DNA of 64,000 nucleotides from assembly GCF_026340565.1 (NCBI RefSeq), contig NZ_JAPEPB010000001.1, positions 7,166,001 through 7,230,000 on the forward strand, in the 5' to 3' direction. The position numbers and the translations under genes are program-made. Source of the DNA: Kitasatospora sp. NBC_01287 (GTDB lineage Bacteria > Actinomycetota > Actinomycetes > Streptomycetales > Streptomycetaceae). This document shows, one piece after another, positions 14,884-24,311 of the stretch; the first letter of the stretch is position 1; every line of letters starts with the position of its first letter. The notes under the pieces are model-generated. The model was not told the DNA's origin and searched no databases. It saw only the letters and a program-made list of their open reading frames with translations.

Positions 14884-16100
14884 GGCGCACCGCCTTCGGC
14901 CGGCCGCTCCTGCGGACGACGGCCGAGCAGCAGGTGCTTCTCCCGGCCGGAGCGACGCAGCTCGCAGCCGGTGAACCCGGCCGCCCGCAGCAGGCCGAGG
15001 TACTCGGCGGCGGTGCGGTGCCGGCCCTGGGTCTCCACGTGCATGGCCAGGTTCATCGCGGCGGTGGCGGGCGGCAGGTAGCCGTCCTCGTCGAAGAGGC
15101 GCTCCATCACCAGCACCGCCCCGCCGGGCGCACAGGCCCGGTAGGCCTTGCGCAGCAGTGCCAGGCAGGTCTCGTCGGTCCAGTCCGAGAGGATGTAGCC
15201 GAAGGCCAGGCAGTCGCCGGGCGGCAGCTCCTCGCGGTGGAAGTCCCCGGGGGCGAAGGCCAGTCGATCGCCCAGCCGGTGGGTGGCGCGGGCCTCGGCG
15301 AGCTTGGCCCCGACCTGTGGCAGGTCGAAGACGGTGGCCCGCAGCGCCGGGTGGCGCAGCAGCGCCGCGACCGCGAACGGGCCACCGGCGCCGCCCACGT
15401 CGACCAGCTCGCGCGCGCCGGCCAGCCCGGCCAGCTCGACCAGCTCGACCGAGACGTCGAAGCTCAGCTGCCACATCGCGTCCAGGAAGCGGGCGGTGGC
15501 CGCCGCGTCCCGGTAGAGCTCGGCGAACGGTTCGTCCAGCGGCTCGGGCGCCGCCGCCTCCGCCCCGGGCCTGGTGCGGCTGAGGCGGTCGTCCAGCCGG
15601 GGCAGGCGCTCGGTGGTGCTCTCCATCAGGTGGCGCACGAAGCCGCCCAGATAGCGGGGCTCGCGCGGATCCAGGTAGGGCAGCGCGGCGTCGGGCACCG
15701 CGTAGCGGCCGTGCGGGTCGGCGGTCAGCACGCCGAAGGCGCGCAGCACGGTGAGCAGCCGGCCCAGGGTCTCCCCGTCCAGGTCGAGTGCGGCGGCCAG
15801 CTCCGGTCCGCTCGCCGCTCCGTGCTCGGCCAGTCGGGCCGTCACGCCGTGCCGGATCGCCAACTCCAGCGCGCTGGTGACGAAGAGGCCGTAGACCGCG
15901 CGCTCCAGCGGCGCGGGCATCGAGCCCGGCGCGCCGGCCGGCGCGGTGCCCGCGGGGCCGGCCGCCACCTCGTCGGCCGCCACCTCGTCCACCAAGGCCT
16001 GCCCGGCCGCCAGCTGCCCGGCCGCCACCTCGTCGGCCGCCAGCTGCCCGGCCGCCATCTGGTCGACCACGGCCGGGCGTTCCACCGCTGTGCGTTCCAT
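14880..16100 (-). CDS. SAM-dependent O-methyltransferase (acetylserotonin OMT-like)
   Basis: A 406-residue class I methyltransferase of the Methyltransf_2 type. A winged-helix dimerisation domain spans ~65-160 (VYGLFVTSALELAIRHGVTARLAEHGAAS...). The SAM loop is LVDVGGAGGPFAVA near residue 228, then GDFHREELPPGD and MERLFDEDG. The first 60 residues are a low-complexity repeat of Ala-Gly-Gln-Leu-Ala and Asp-Glu-Val-Ala units (minisatellite at about 15960-16065) and are probably not part of the fold. It leads the divergent arm and is coupled to the TDO-like gene. Natural-product O-methylation, or N-methylation as in other bisindole pathways, is likely. Confidence 0.85.
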   Translation of the reverse strand: MERTAVERPAVVDQMAAGQLAADEVAAGQLAAGQALVDEVAADEVAAGPAGTAPAGAPGSMPAPLERAVYGLFVTSALELAIRHGVTARLAEHGAASGPELAAALDLDGETLGRLLTVLRAFGVLTADPHGRYAVPDAALPYLDPREPRYLGGFVRHLMESTTERLPRLDDRLSRTRPGAEAAAPEPLDEPFAELYRDAAATARFLDAMWQLSFDVSVELVELAGLAGARELVDVGGAGGPFAVAALLRHPALRATVFDLPQVGAKLAEARATHRLGDRLAFAPGDFHREELPPGDCLAFGYILSDWTDETCLALLRKAYRACAPGGAVLVMERLFDEDGYLPPATAAMNLAMHVETQGRHRTAAEYLGLLRAAGFTGCELRRSGREKHLLLGRRPQERPAEGGAP

Positions 16101-16354
16101 CGCGGACTCCCCTCTACGAGCGGACTCGAACGGATGTCAGGAGCACCAGCATGGCCGCCCGGACGAGGTGGTTCGGGTACGGGCGGCCAAATACCGTTCG
16201 ATCGTGCGGGGTGACGTCCCCTGATGGCCCAATCGGCCGGCGGAACGGGCCGTAGAACCCGTCAACCCACCGTCCACTTCGGGGATGTGGCGGCGGCTCG
16301 ACGCTCTACACACTGGGGCCGTCCGATCGAGGAGGCTCGTGGAGGGGGAAGATC
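16101..16354. promoter_or_regulatory. Divergent promoter region of the bisindole cluster
   Basis: The 254 bases separate the OMT/TDO arm from the RebO-like gene. A perfect inverted repeat GGCCGCCCG (16153-16161) and CGGGCGGCC (16180-16188) could be a hairpin or operator. The plus-strand gene has a strong GGAGGGGGAA ribosome site at about 16341-16350. I see no convincing -35/-10 pair by eye. Confidence 0.45.
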
Positions 16355-17884
16355 ATGTCGCCTGATACCGCGGCCGGCCCGGCCCGGCAGCCGGGTCCGT
16401 GGCAGCCGAGGAAGCGGGTCACCGTGCTCGGCGCCGGAGTGGCCGGCCTGGTGGCCGCGTACGAACTGGAGCGGCTCGGCCACAGCGTCGAGGTGCTGGA
16501 GGGCCACCTCCGGGTGGGTGGCCGGATCCGCACCCACCGCTTCCTGCCCGGCCGTGCCGGGCCGCTGGTCGAGCTCGGCGCGATGCGCCTCCCGGCCACC
16601 CACCATCGCACCATGCGCTACCTGCGCAAGCTCGGTCTCGCCGACCAGCTGCGCGAGTTCACCACCCTCTTCCAGGACGACGCGGCCTATGTGCGGACCG
16701 GGCAGGGCCACCGCCGGATCCGGGAGGCCTCCGAGACGCTGGTCGCCGAGCTGCGCGGGCGGCTGTCCGGCGGCGAGGCCGAGGAGTACAGCCCCGAGGC
16801 GCTGCTGTTCGGCGCCTGGATGGCGGTGCGGGTCAACGCGCTGGCGCCCAGCGACTTCCGGGACAGCATCCGGCAGGGCCTGGACCAGGAGCTGCTGGAC
16901 CTGGTCGCCGGGATCGAGCTGGCCGACTACGTCCGCTCGCCCGGCGCCGGCGGCGAACTGATCGACCTCCGCGCGCTCTTCGCCGACCACCCGCAGATCC
17001 GGGCCGGCTGCCGCGGGCGGCTGTTCCGCTTCGTGGACGACATCGTCAACGAGACCGGATCCACCCTGATGCGGCTGAGCGGCGGCCTGGACCAGCTGAC
17101 CCACCGGCTGCGCGAGCGGATCCGCGGGCCGGTGCGCTGCGGGCAGGAGGTGACCGGACTCGCGGTGGACGGGCGCGGCGTCGAGCTGCGGATCCGCCAG
17201 GGCTTCGGCACCGTCACCCGCTCCTGCGACTACGTGCTCTGCACCATACCGTTCTCGGTGCTGCGCGGCCTGGACCTGGCCGGCCTGGACGAGGAGAAGC
17301 TGGCCGCGATCCACGACCAGCGCTATTGGGCGGCGACCAAGGTGGCCTTCCACTGCCGCGAGGCCTTCTGGGAGCGGGACGGCATCACGGGCGGCGCCTC
17401 CTTCACCGGCGGGCTTATCCGGCAGACCTACTACCCCCCGGTGGAGGGCGACCCGAAGCTCGGCGCCGCCCTGCTGGCCAGCTACACCATCGGCCAGGAC
17501 GCCGACCGGCTCTGCGGGCTGGGCCGCGGGCCGCGGATCGCCGCGGTGCTGGCGGAGGCGGCCGTCGTCCATCCTGAGCTGCGCCGCCCCGGCATGGTGC
17601 TGGGCGTGGCCGACCAGGTCTGGGGCACCGAGCCCTCGGCCCAGGGCGCCGCGGCGGTCCGCTGGGGCAAGGACGCGGCCTCCTGCGAGGAGGAGCGGCA
17701 GGCGATGGCCCGGCCGCAGGGCCGGCTCTTCTTCGCCGGGGAGCACTGCTCCGCGCACCCCGCCTGGGTCGAGGGAGCGGTCGAGTCGGCGCAGCAGGCG
17801 GTCCGATTGATCGACGGCCACCAGCACGGCGGGTCGCCCGCCGACAGCGCCCTGGCGGCCGACGCGGTCGAGGAACCGGCCTGA
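16355..17884 (+). CDS. rebO: RebO/StaO-type L-tryptophan oxidase
   Basis: A 509-residue flavin amine oxidase. The FAD motif VLGAGVAGLVAAYELERLGHSVEVLE is at ~24-50, RVGGRIRTHRF follows, and ELGAMRLPATHHRTMRYLRKLGL (residues ~70-93) is highly characteristic of L-amino-acid oxidases such as RebO. The C-terminal FFAGEHCSAHPAWVEGAVESAQQAV is the second FAD-contact block. RebO and StaO convert (chloro)tryptophan to the indole-3-pyruvate imine that the RebD-type enzyme dimerises. No halogenase is seen nearby, so plain tryptophan is the expected substrate. It is followed after 22 bases by the RebD-like gene. Confidence 0.88.
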   Translation: MSPDTAAGPARQPGPWQPRKRVTVLGAGVAGLVAAYELERLGHSVEVLEGHLRVGGRIRTHRFLPGRAGPLVELGAMRLPATHHRTMRYLRKLGLADQLREFTTLFQDDAAYVRTGQGHRRIREASETLVAELRGRLSGGEAEEYSPEALLFGAWMAVRVNALAPSDFRDSIRQGLDQELLDLVAGIELADYVRSPGAGGELIDLRALFADHPQIRAGCRGRLFRFVDDIVNETGSTLMRLSGGLDQLTHRLRERIRGPVRCGQEVTGLAVDGRGVELRIRQGFGTVTRSCDYVLCTIPFSVLRGLDLAGLDEEKLAAIHDQRYWAATKVAFHCREAFWERDGITGGASFTGGLIRQTYYPPVEGDPKLGAALLASYTIGQDADRLCGLGRGPRIAAVLAEAAVVHPELRRPGMVLGVADQVWGTEPSAQGAAAVRWGKDAASCEEERQAMARPQGRLFFAGEHCSAHPAWVEGAVESAQQAVRLIDGHQHGGSPADSALAADAVEEPA

Positions 17885-17906
17885 GCGGCGGGGAAGGGAG
17901 CCCGGG

Positions 17907-20900
17907 ATGAGCGTCTTCGACCTGCCGCGCCTGCACTTCGCCGGCACGGCCACCACCCAGCTGCCCACCGGCGCCCGCAGCGGCCTGGTCGACCTGGCGA
18001 GCAACACCGCGCTCACCCATGGGTGGCGCCCGTTCCCGGTGGACCGCCCGGCCGAGGAGTACCACCGCGAGCTGGCCGAGCTGGGCCGGCTCGACGCGCC
18101 GGGCGCGCACCTGGCGGCCAACGGCCACTTCACGGTCACCGCCGAAGTGGTCGGCGCCGAGCGGGTGGCGGGCGAGCCGGTGGCCGGCGACCCGCTGCTC
18201 GGCCGCAGCGTGGACCTCTGGGGCCACTACAACGAGTACTTCGCCACCACGGCCAACCGGGCCCGGGTCTTCGACGTCGACCCGGCCTCCTCCTGGACCA
18301 CCACGCTGATGGTCGGTCAGTTCGGCTTCGGTCGACTCGGCCGCTCGCTCGACGCCGGGTACCTGTGCGGTGGTGAGGTCGACGGCTTCCAGCCGCCGCG
18401 CTGGCACGACTTCGCTCCGGGGCCCGCCGCCCACCCGCGGCTGCCGCTGCGCACCGTGCACCAGTTCGCGGTGCCGACCGAGGCGCTCGCCTGGTCCGAC
18501 GGCTCGCCGCTGGTGGCGGAGCTGCGGGCCGCCGCCGAGGCACCGGGCGTGGCCGGCCTGGTGGTGCAGTTCGCGCTCACCGCGCTGCCCCGGCCACTGC
18601 CGACCGGCCGACCGGTCGGCTGGTCGCTGGCCGGCACCATCGCGCCCTGGCGCCGTGGCGAGCTGCGGAGCTACCCGGCCGGTCGGTTGCTCACGACGCC
18701 ACTGCCGCCGCCACCGGGGTCGGGGCAGCGGCAGGGGCCGGCGCCCGACTCGGCGCCGGCGGCGCCCGGCCAGCTCACGGTGGCGGTCACCGAGCGGCTG
18801 GTGCAGGTCAATCTGATCGCCGGCCGGCTCGGCCCGGGGCAGTGGCAGCTGCGGACCGAGGGCGACGACCGCCCCCTCGCCATCCTGCCGGCCGGGGTGG
18901 GCGGCGGTCTGGTCACCGTGCCGCGGCTACCGGGGCCGGAGCCGGCCGAGCGGGCCCTGCTGCTGGTCCGGGCGGCACCGGGCGGCGAGCCGGTGGTGCT
19001 GCGGCGCGAGAAGGAGGTCAACGTCCAGAGCGACGAGGCCGCGCTGATCGTGGAGCACCCCAATGGCCCTGAGGACGCCGAACAGGATGTGACGGTCACC
19101 GTCCGGTCGCTGGTGCGCGGCCGGCCGGCGCCGGTGCGCGGCATCCGGATCCGGCAGTACGTCAATCCGCGCGCCAGGCCGCAGGCCGAGCCGGACGGTC
19201 GACCGCTGGTGCGGCTGCGGCCCGGAACGGGCGTCTGGTCCGCGGCCTGCACGCTGGACACCGGGCCCGAGGGTCTGGGCCGGTTCACCCTGCGCGGCGC
19301 GCGGGCCGGCTGCGGGCGGCTGCTGCTCGCGGCCCCCGGCGAGCCGGAGCCGGCGGCCTACGACGACCAGGACGCGCTGCGCCACTGGTCCGGCACCGGC
19401 CACCTCGCGCTGCGGGTGCTGCCCGACGACTGGCGGCTGGCCGACCTGCCGGCCGAGCGGATCACCTTCGAACTGCTGCACCGCGAGGTCTTCGCCTACT
19501 ACGAGCTGACCTCCACCTTCATGAAGCAGGAGGTCTTCAGCCTGGCCGACCCGCACCGGGTGGAGACCTATGCCCGGCTCTGCTGGCAGATGTCCGACCC
19601 GCGCAACAAGGGCCGGACCTACTACATGCCGCCCACCAGGGACCTCTCCGCGCCCAAGGCCTGGCTGCTGCTCGGCTACCTGCGCGCCAGCGGCACCCCG
19701 CGCCACGTGCTCACCACCGTTCCAGCCCCCCGGCGCCCCGCTGCCGGCGCGATCACCACCCGCGCCGAGCTGGTCGCCGCGCTGCGCGACGCCGTCACCA
19801 TCGAACTGGCCGTCACCCTCCAGTACCTGTACGCGGTCTACTCACTGCCCACCCACGGCGCCGGCCTGGCCTACCAACGGTGCGGCGCCTGGAGCGAGCA
19901 GCGGCTGCGGCTGGTCTGCGGCGACGGCGGCGAGACGCTGGAGGACTCGATCCGCAGCACGCTGCTGCGCGTCGCCCGCGAGGAGATGACCCACTTCCTG
20001 GTGGTCAACAACCTGCTGATGGCGCTCGGCGAGCCGTTCCACTTCCCCGCCGTCGATTTCGGCACCCTCAACCACCGGCTGCCGATCCCGCTCGACTTCT
20101 GCCTCGAAGCCCTCGGGCCCGCCGGCGTGCAGCGCTTCATCGCCCTGGAGCAGCCCGACCGCCTGCTGACCGAGCCCCGCTACGGCGGCCTGCCCGGCCA
20201 CGGCTGCCTGCCCGGCCACGGTGGACCCCCCGCTGCCGCCGGCCCCGCCTACCACTCGATCAGCGAGCTCTATGCCGCGATCCGCCAGGCGCTGCCGCGA
20301 CTGCCCGACCTCTTCACCGGACGGCCCTCCGGCGGCGAGCACCACGTCTTCCTACGCCGCTCGGTCAACTCCCGCCACCCCGACTACCAGCTCCAGGTCG
20401 ACGACCTGCGCAGCGCGCTCTTCGCCGTCGACTTCGTCACCGAACAGGGTGAGGGCGGCGTGCTGGAGCCGGGGCGGCCGCCGGGGGAGGAGTCGCACCA
20501 CGACTCCTTCCGGCGGATCGCCGAGCTGCTCGCGACCCTCGAACCGGTCGGGCCCGGCAAGGGGGGCGAGCTGGTGCCCGAGCTCGCCCACCCCGTGCTG
20601 CGCAACCCGACCCTGCGCCCCGGGAGCGCCGCCCAGCAGCTGATCACCGAGCCGACGGCCCGTCAGGTGGCCCTGCTCGGTAACGATGCCTATGCGCTGA
20701 TGGCCCAGCTGATGGTCCAGCACTTCGCCGAGCACCCCGCGGCCAGCCTGCGCCGCTCCGAGCTGATGAACGCGTCGATCGAGCTGATGAACGGGGCGCT
20801 GCGCCCGCTCGCCGAACTCCTGGTGAACCTGCCCGCCGGGGTGCCGGGTCGCACTGCCGGGCCGCCGTTCGAGCTCGCCGGCGAGCCGCGGCCGATACCC

Positions 20901-21047
20901 GGGCCGCCCGCCGCCACCCGGCGCGAGCTGGGCCGACGCCTGCACCGGCTGGCGGCGGCGGCCCGCGCCTGCCCGCTCGTCCCCGCCCAGGTGCCGGGCA
21001 CCCTCGACCACCTGATCGCCCGGCTGCGGACGACGGGCCCGACCTGA
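17907..21047 (+). CDS. rebD: RebD/StaD/VioB-family chromopyrrolate (bisindole) synthase
   Basis: A 1046-residue protein, the right size for the heme-containing dimer synthases. The N-terminal MSVFDLPRLHFAGTATTQ and the VDLWGHYNEYF segment are characteristic, and the region from ~615 has a ferritin-like iminophenylpyruvate-dimer-synthase domain (ELVAALRDAVTIELAVTLQYLY, then EEMTHFLVVNNLLMALG near 690). The family couples two indole-3-pyruvate imines: RebD and StaD give chromopyrrolic acid, VioB an imine dimer. Because a RebC-like enzyme and a P450 follow, while no vioE-like gene is seen, the chromopyrrolate route is favoured. Good ribosome site GGAAGGGAG before ATG 17907. Confidence 0.9.
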   Translation: MSVFDLPRLHFAGTATTQLPTGARSGLVDLASNTALTHGWRPFPVDRPAEEYHRELAELGRLDAPGAHLAANGHFTVTAEVVGAERVAGEPVAGDPLLGRSVDLWGHYNEYFATTANRARVFDVDPASSWTTTLMVGQFGFGRLGRSLDAGYLCGGEVDGFQPPRWHDFAPGPAAHPRLPLRTVHQFAVPTEALAWSDGSPLVAELRAAAEAPGVAGLVVQFALTALPRPLPTGRPVGWSLAGTIAPWRRGELRSYPAGRLLTTPLPPPPGSGQRQGPAPDSAPAAPGQLTVAVTERLVQVNLIAGRLGPGQWQLRTEGDDRPLAILPAGVGGGLVTVPRLPGPEPAERALLLVRAAPGGEPVVLRREKEVNVQSDEAALIVEHPNGPEDAEQDVTVTVRSLVRGRPAPVRGIRIRQYVNPRARPQAEPDGRPLVRLRPGTGVWSAACTLDTGPEGLGRFTLRGARAGCGRLLLAAPGEPEPAAYDDQDALRHWSGTGHLALRVLPDDWRLADLPAERITFELLHREVFAYYELTSTFMKQEVFSLADPHRVETYARLCWQMSDPRNKGRTYYMPPTRDLSAPKAWLLLGYLRASGTPRHVLTTVPAPRRPAAGAITTRAELVAALRDAVTIELAVTLQYLYAVYSLPTHGAGLAYQRCGAWSEQRLRLVCGDGGETLEDSIRSTLLRVAREEMTHFLVVNNLLMALGEPFHFPAVDFGTLNHRLPIPLDFCLEALGPAGVQRFIALEQPDRLLTEPRYGGLPGHGCLPGHGGPPAAAGPAYHSISELYAAIRQALPRLPDLFTGRPSGGEHHVFLRRSVNSRHPDYQLQVDDLRSALFAVDFVTEQGEGGVLEPGRPPGEESHHDSFRRIAELLATLEPVGPGKGGELVPELAHPVLRNPTLRPGSAAQQLITEPTARQVALLGNDAYALMAQLMVQHFAEHPAASLRRSELMNASIELMNGALRPLAELLVNLPAGVPGRTAGPPFELAGEPRPIPGPPAATRRELGRRLHRLAAAARACPLVPAQVPGTLDHLIARLRTTGPT

Positions 21048-21064
21048 GGGCGCGTGCCGCCGGT

Positions 21065-21165
21065 GTGAACCGTCAGCACGACCCGCGGGCAACGCACGGC
21101 CCGCGTACAGCGCACGACCCCGGAACAGCGCACGACCCGAGTGCAGAGCACGACCCGAGAAAGGA
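21065..21165 (+). repeat. Degenerate AGCGCACGACCCG repeats before the RebC-like gene
   Basis: Between the RebD-like stop and the ribosome site AAGGAG of the next gene there are five or so imperfect copies of a unit around CAGCGCACGACCCG. They leave a 123-base gap inside an otherwise tight operon. No hairpin is evident. Confidence 0.6.
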
Positions 21166-21170
21166 GTCCG

Positions 21171-23030
21171 ATGACCCCTCAGCACGACACCGAGGTCCTG
21201 ATCGTGGGCGGTGGCCCGATCGGCCTGACCCTGGCGCTGGAGCTGCGTTCGCGCGGCGTGGACTGCGTGGTGGTGGAGGCGGGCGACGGCTCGGTCGCGC
21301 ACCCCAAGGTCAGCAACATCGGCCCGCGCTCGATGGAGCACTACCGGCGCTGGGGGCTGGCCGACCGGATCCGCGCCGCCGGCTGGCCCGCCGACCACAC
21401 CCTGGACAGCGCCTGGGTCACCCGGGTCGGCGGCCACGAGGTCTACCGGCTGCGGATCGGCAGCACGCTGACCCGGCCGCCGTTCCAACACACCCCCGAG
21501 CCGGACGCGATCTGCCCCCAGCACTGGCTCGGCCCGCTGCTCGCCGAGGCGGTCGGCCATCACCCCGAGGGGCCGCTGCGGCTGCGCTGCCGGTTGAGCG
21601 GATTCGACCAGGACGAGGACGGCGTCACGGCCTCCCTCACCGACCTCGGCGACGGCGCCACGCGGGAGCGGCCCCGCACGCTCCGGTCCCGCTACCTGGT
21701 GGCCTGCGACGGGGCCGCCTCGCCGATCCGCAAGGCCTGCGCGATCGCGGCACCCGCCCGGCACCCCACCCAGGTCTTCCGCAACATCCTCTTCCGGGCC
21801 CCCGGCCTGCGTGCCCAACTCGGCGACCGGGCAGCGCTCTTCTACTTCCTGCTGCTCTCCGACACGCTGCGCTTCCCGATGCGCGCGATGGACGGTGACG
21901 CGCTCTTCCGGCTCTCGGTCCGGGTCGACGGCGGTCCCGAGGCCACCGCACCGGCGATCGAGCTGCTGCGGCGCGCGATCGCCGTGCCGACCCCGGTCGA
22001 GGTGCTCTCCGATCACGAGTGGCACCTCACCCACCGGGTGGCCGAGGAGTTCCGGCACGGCCGGGTGCTGCTGCTCGGCGACAGCGCGCACACCCTCTCG
22101 CCGTCCGGCGGCTTCGGCCTCAACGCCGGGATCGCGGCAGTCGCCAACCTGGGCTGGAAGTTGGCGGCCGAGCTGGCCGGCTGGGCGGGTCCCGGCCTGC
22201 TGGACAGCTACCGCACGGAGCGTCGCCCGGTCGCATTGGAGGCCGTCGAGGAGGCCAACCGCAACCTGGTCCGCACCATGGGCCGTGAGCTGCCCGCCGA
22301 GCTGCACCAGGACGGCCCGGCCGGTGAGCTGGCCCGCGCCCAATTCGGGCAGCGGCTGGAGGAGGGCGGGGTGCGGCGCGAGTTCGACGCGCCGATGATC
22401 CACATGGGCTACCGCTACCGCTCGGCGATCGTGCTGCCGGACCGGGTGCCGGCCGATCCGGACGAGCCCGAGGATCGTCCCAACAGCCGCCCCGGTGCGC
22501 GGGCGCCGCACGCCTGGCTGGCGCCCGGGCGTTCGACCCTCGACCTGTTCGGCGACGGTTTCCGGCTGCTCGACTTCACACGCGCAGGGTCCGGCGCGTC
22601 CGACCCGTCCGACCCGTCCGACCCGTCCGACCCGTCCGGTGCCTCTGGCGCGTCCGGTGCGCGGGGCCTGCTCGACGGTCTGATCCGGGCCTTCGCGGAC
22701 CGGCGGGTGCCGCTCTCGGTCACCAGTTGCGGGGACAAGGAGGTGGCCGACCTCTACCGCCGCCGCTTCGTGCTGGTCCGCCCCGACGGCCACGTCGCCT
22801 GGCGGGACGACGAGCTGCCGGCCGACCCGGGCGCCCTGGCCGACACGGTGCGTGGCGCCGGGCGAGCCACGGGGCCGTACGGGGGAGCGGACGCGATCCC
22901 GGGCACCACGGACGCCGCTCGGGTGACCGATGCAGCCCAGGTGACCGAGCACGCCGGAGCTGCCGACGCCGGAGCTGCCGAAACCGGAGCTGCCGACGCC
23001 GGAGCTGCCGCTGTGCGGGGGGCGTTGTGA
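21171..23030 (+). CDS. rebC: RebC/StaC-type FAD-dependent monooxygenase
   Basis: A 619-residue flavoprotein of the PheA/TfdB aromatic hydroxylase class. It has VLIVGGGPIGLTLALELRSRG at the N-terminus, the DG motif VACDGAASPIRKA near 180, and GDSAHTLSPSGGFGLNAGIAAVANLGWKLA near 300, which is very close to the RebC/StaC version. In rebeccamycin and staurosporine pathways this protein works with the P450 to set the oxidation state of the pyrrole ring in the final indolocarbazole. Two low-complexity insertions are present: Asp-Pro-Ser repeats (~480) and an Ala-Gly-rich C-terminal tail of repeated GGAGCTGCC units. The start is ATG 21171 behind AAGGAG, not the upstream in-frame ATG. Confidence 0.87.
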   Translation: MTPQHDTEVLIVGGGPIGLTLALELRSRGVDCVVVEAGDGSVAHPKVSNIGPRSMEHYRRWGLADRIRAAGWPADHTLDSAWVTRVGGHEVYRLRIGSTLTRPPFQHTPEPDAICPQHWLGPLLAEAVGHHPEGPLRLRCRLSGFDQDEDGVTASLTDLGDGATRERPRTLRSRYLVACDGAASPIRKACAIAAPARHPTQVFRNILFRAPGLRAQLGDRAALFYFLLLSDTLRFPMRAMDGDALFRLSVRVDGGPEATAPAIELLRRAIAVPTPVEVLSDHEWHLTHRVAEEFRHGRVLLLGDSAHTLSPSGGFGLNAGIAAVANLGWKLAAELAGWAGPGLLDSYRTERRPVALEAVEEANRNLVRTMGRELPAELHQDGPAGELARAQFGQRLEEGGVRREFDAPMIHMGYRYRSAIVLPDRVPADPDEPEDRPNSRPGARAPHAWLAPGRSTLDLFGDGFRLLDFTRAGSGASDPSDPSDPSDPSGASGASGARGLLDGLIRAFADRRVPLSVTSCGDKEVADLYRRRFVLVRPDGHVAWRDDELPADPGALADTVRGAGRATGPYGGADAIPGTTDAARVTDAAQVTEHAGAADAGAAETGAADAGAAAVRGAL

Positions 23031-24253
23031 CGGCGGATCGGATACCGCCGCCCCCGTTCACCCTGGCCGACTGGCCTGCCGAGCAGATCGCCGACCCCTA
23101 CCCCGTCTACCGGCGCTACCGCGCGGCGGGTGCGGTGCAGGAGGGCGCGGGCGGCTACTTCGTCTTCGGCTACCAGGAGGTGGCCCAGGCACTGGCCAGC
23201 CCACGGCTGGGCCGGCGTGCCCCGGCGGCGGCCGTCGGGGCCGGGGTGACCCACGCGGCGGTGGCGGACACGGCGGTGCGCGCCCTGGTGGAGGACTGGC
23301 TGGTCTTCCTCGACCCGCCCCGCCACACCCGCCTGCGGGCCGTGCTCAGCCGCGAGTTCACCCCCCGGGTGGTGGCCGGGCTGCGGGCGCGGATGGCCGC
23401 GATCGTGGCCGAGCTGCTGGCGGGGCAGCACACCATCGACCTGGTGGCGGACTTCGCCGCGCCCTACCCGGTGCTGGTGATCTCCGAACTGCTCGGCCTG
23501 CCCCGCCGGGACGGCCGCTGGCTGCGCGAGTGCTCGCTGCGCCTGCAGCAGGGGAGCAGCTCACGGGCGGGGCGCACGCCCGAGGCACCGGCCCTGGCCG
23601 ACGCGGCGGCCAGGGAGCTGACCGGCTACTTCCACGAGCAACTGGCCGGGCGGCGGGCGCGCGGCAGCGGGGGCGGCAGCGGGGGCGGCGACCTGATCGA
23701 CCTGCTGCTCGCGGCCGGGGAGTTGACGTCGGCGGAGGTCGTCGCGACCTGCGTGCACCTGCTGACCGCCGGGCACGAGACCACCACCCACCTGATCACC
23801 AAGTCGGTGCTGGCCCTGCTCGACCGCCCGGAGCTGGTGGCCCTGTTGCGCGCCGAACCCGCGCTGCTCCCCGCCGCCGTCGAGGAGTTCGCCCGCTACG
23901 ACCCGCCGGTCCAGGCCGTCACCCGCTGGGTCCAGCAGGATGAACGGCTCGGCGCCCACCCGGTCCCGCGCGGGGCCAGGGTCACCCTGCTGCTGGGCGC
24001 TGCCAACCGCGATCCGGCCCACTTCGAGCGGCCGGACGCGGTGGACCCGCACCGACGGACCACCGGTCGGCAACTCGCCTTCGGCCTGGGCATCCACTAC
24101 TGCCTGGGCGCGGTGCTGGCCCGCGCGGAGACGGAGCTGGCGCTGGCCGCCCTGCTGGGCCCGCTGAGCACCGCCGAGCTGCTGGAGCGACCGGTGCGGT
24201 ACGCGGCGGACCTGGTCTTCCACGGCCCGGAACGGCTGCTGCTGCGCTGGTGA
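23027..24253 (+). CDS. Cytochrome P450
   Basis: A 408-residue P450 starting at GTG 23027 in a GTGA overlap with the RebC-like gene. The I-helix reads LTAGHETTTH (acid-alcohol pair present), the K-helix ExxR is in VEEFARYDPP, and the heme loop is FGLGIHYCLGA with the thiolate Cys near residue 358. By position it should be the RebP/StaP counterpart that performs aryl-aryl coupling of chromopyrrolate. The conventional AGHETT motif is also compatible with a tailoring hydroxylase, so the exact role is open. Confidence 0.85.
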   Translation: MTADRIPPPPFTLADWPAEQIADPYPVYRRYRAAGAVQEGAGGYFVFGYQEVAQALASPRLGRRAPAAAVGAGVTHAAVADTAVRALVEDWLVFLDPPRHTRLRAVLSREFTPRVVAGLRARMAAIVAELLAGQHTIDLVADFAAPYPVLVISELLGLPRRDGRWLRECSLRLQQGSSSRAGRTPEAPALADAAARELTGYFHEQLAGRRARGSGGGSGGGDLIDLLLAAGELTSAEVVATCVHLLTAGHETTTHLITKSVLALLDRPELVALLRAEPALLPAAVEEFARYDPPVQAVTRWVQQDERLGAHPVPRGARVTLLLGAANRDPAHFERPDAVDPHRRTTGRQLAFGLGIHYCLGAVLARAETELALAALLGPLSTAELLERPVRYAADLVFHGPERLLLRW

Positions 24254-24311
24254 CGCCCCGGCCCACCCGGATGGTCTTGGAGGAACCCCGTCGGGACGGC
24301 AGGATCACCAC

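Noticed and set aside
17907..21047. Violacein-type assignment (VioB) for the large dimer synthase.
   Set aside because: No VioE-, VioC- or VioD-like genes are seen, while RebC-like and P450 genes follow directly, favouring the chromopyrrolate branch.
20352..22952. An 866-residue minus-strand frame opposite the RebD- and RebC-like genes.
   Set aside because: It shows His/Gln/Arg-rich antisense composition and spans two clear plus-strand genes that have motifs and ribosome sites.
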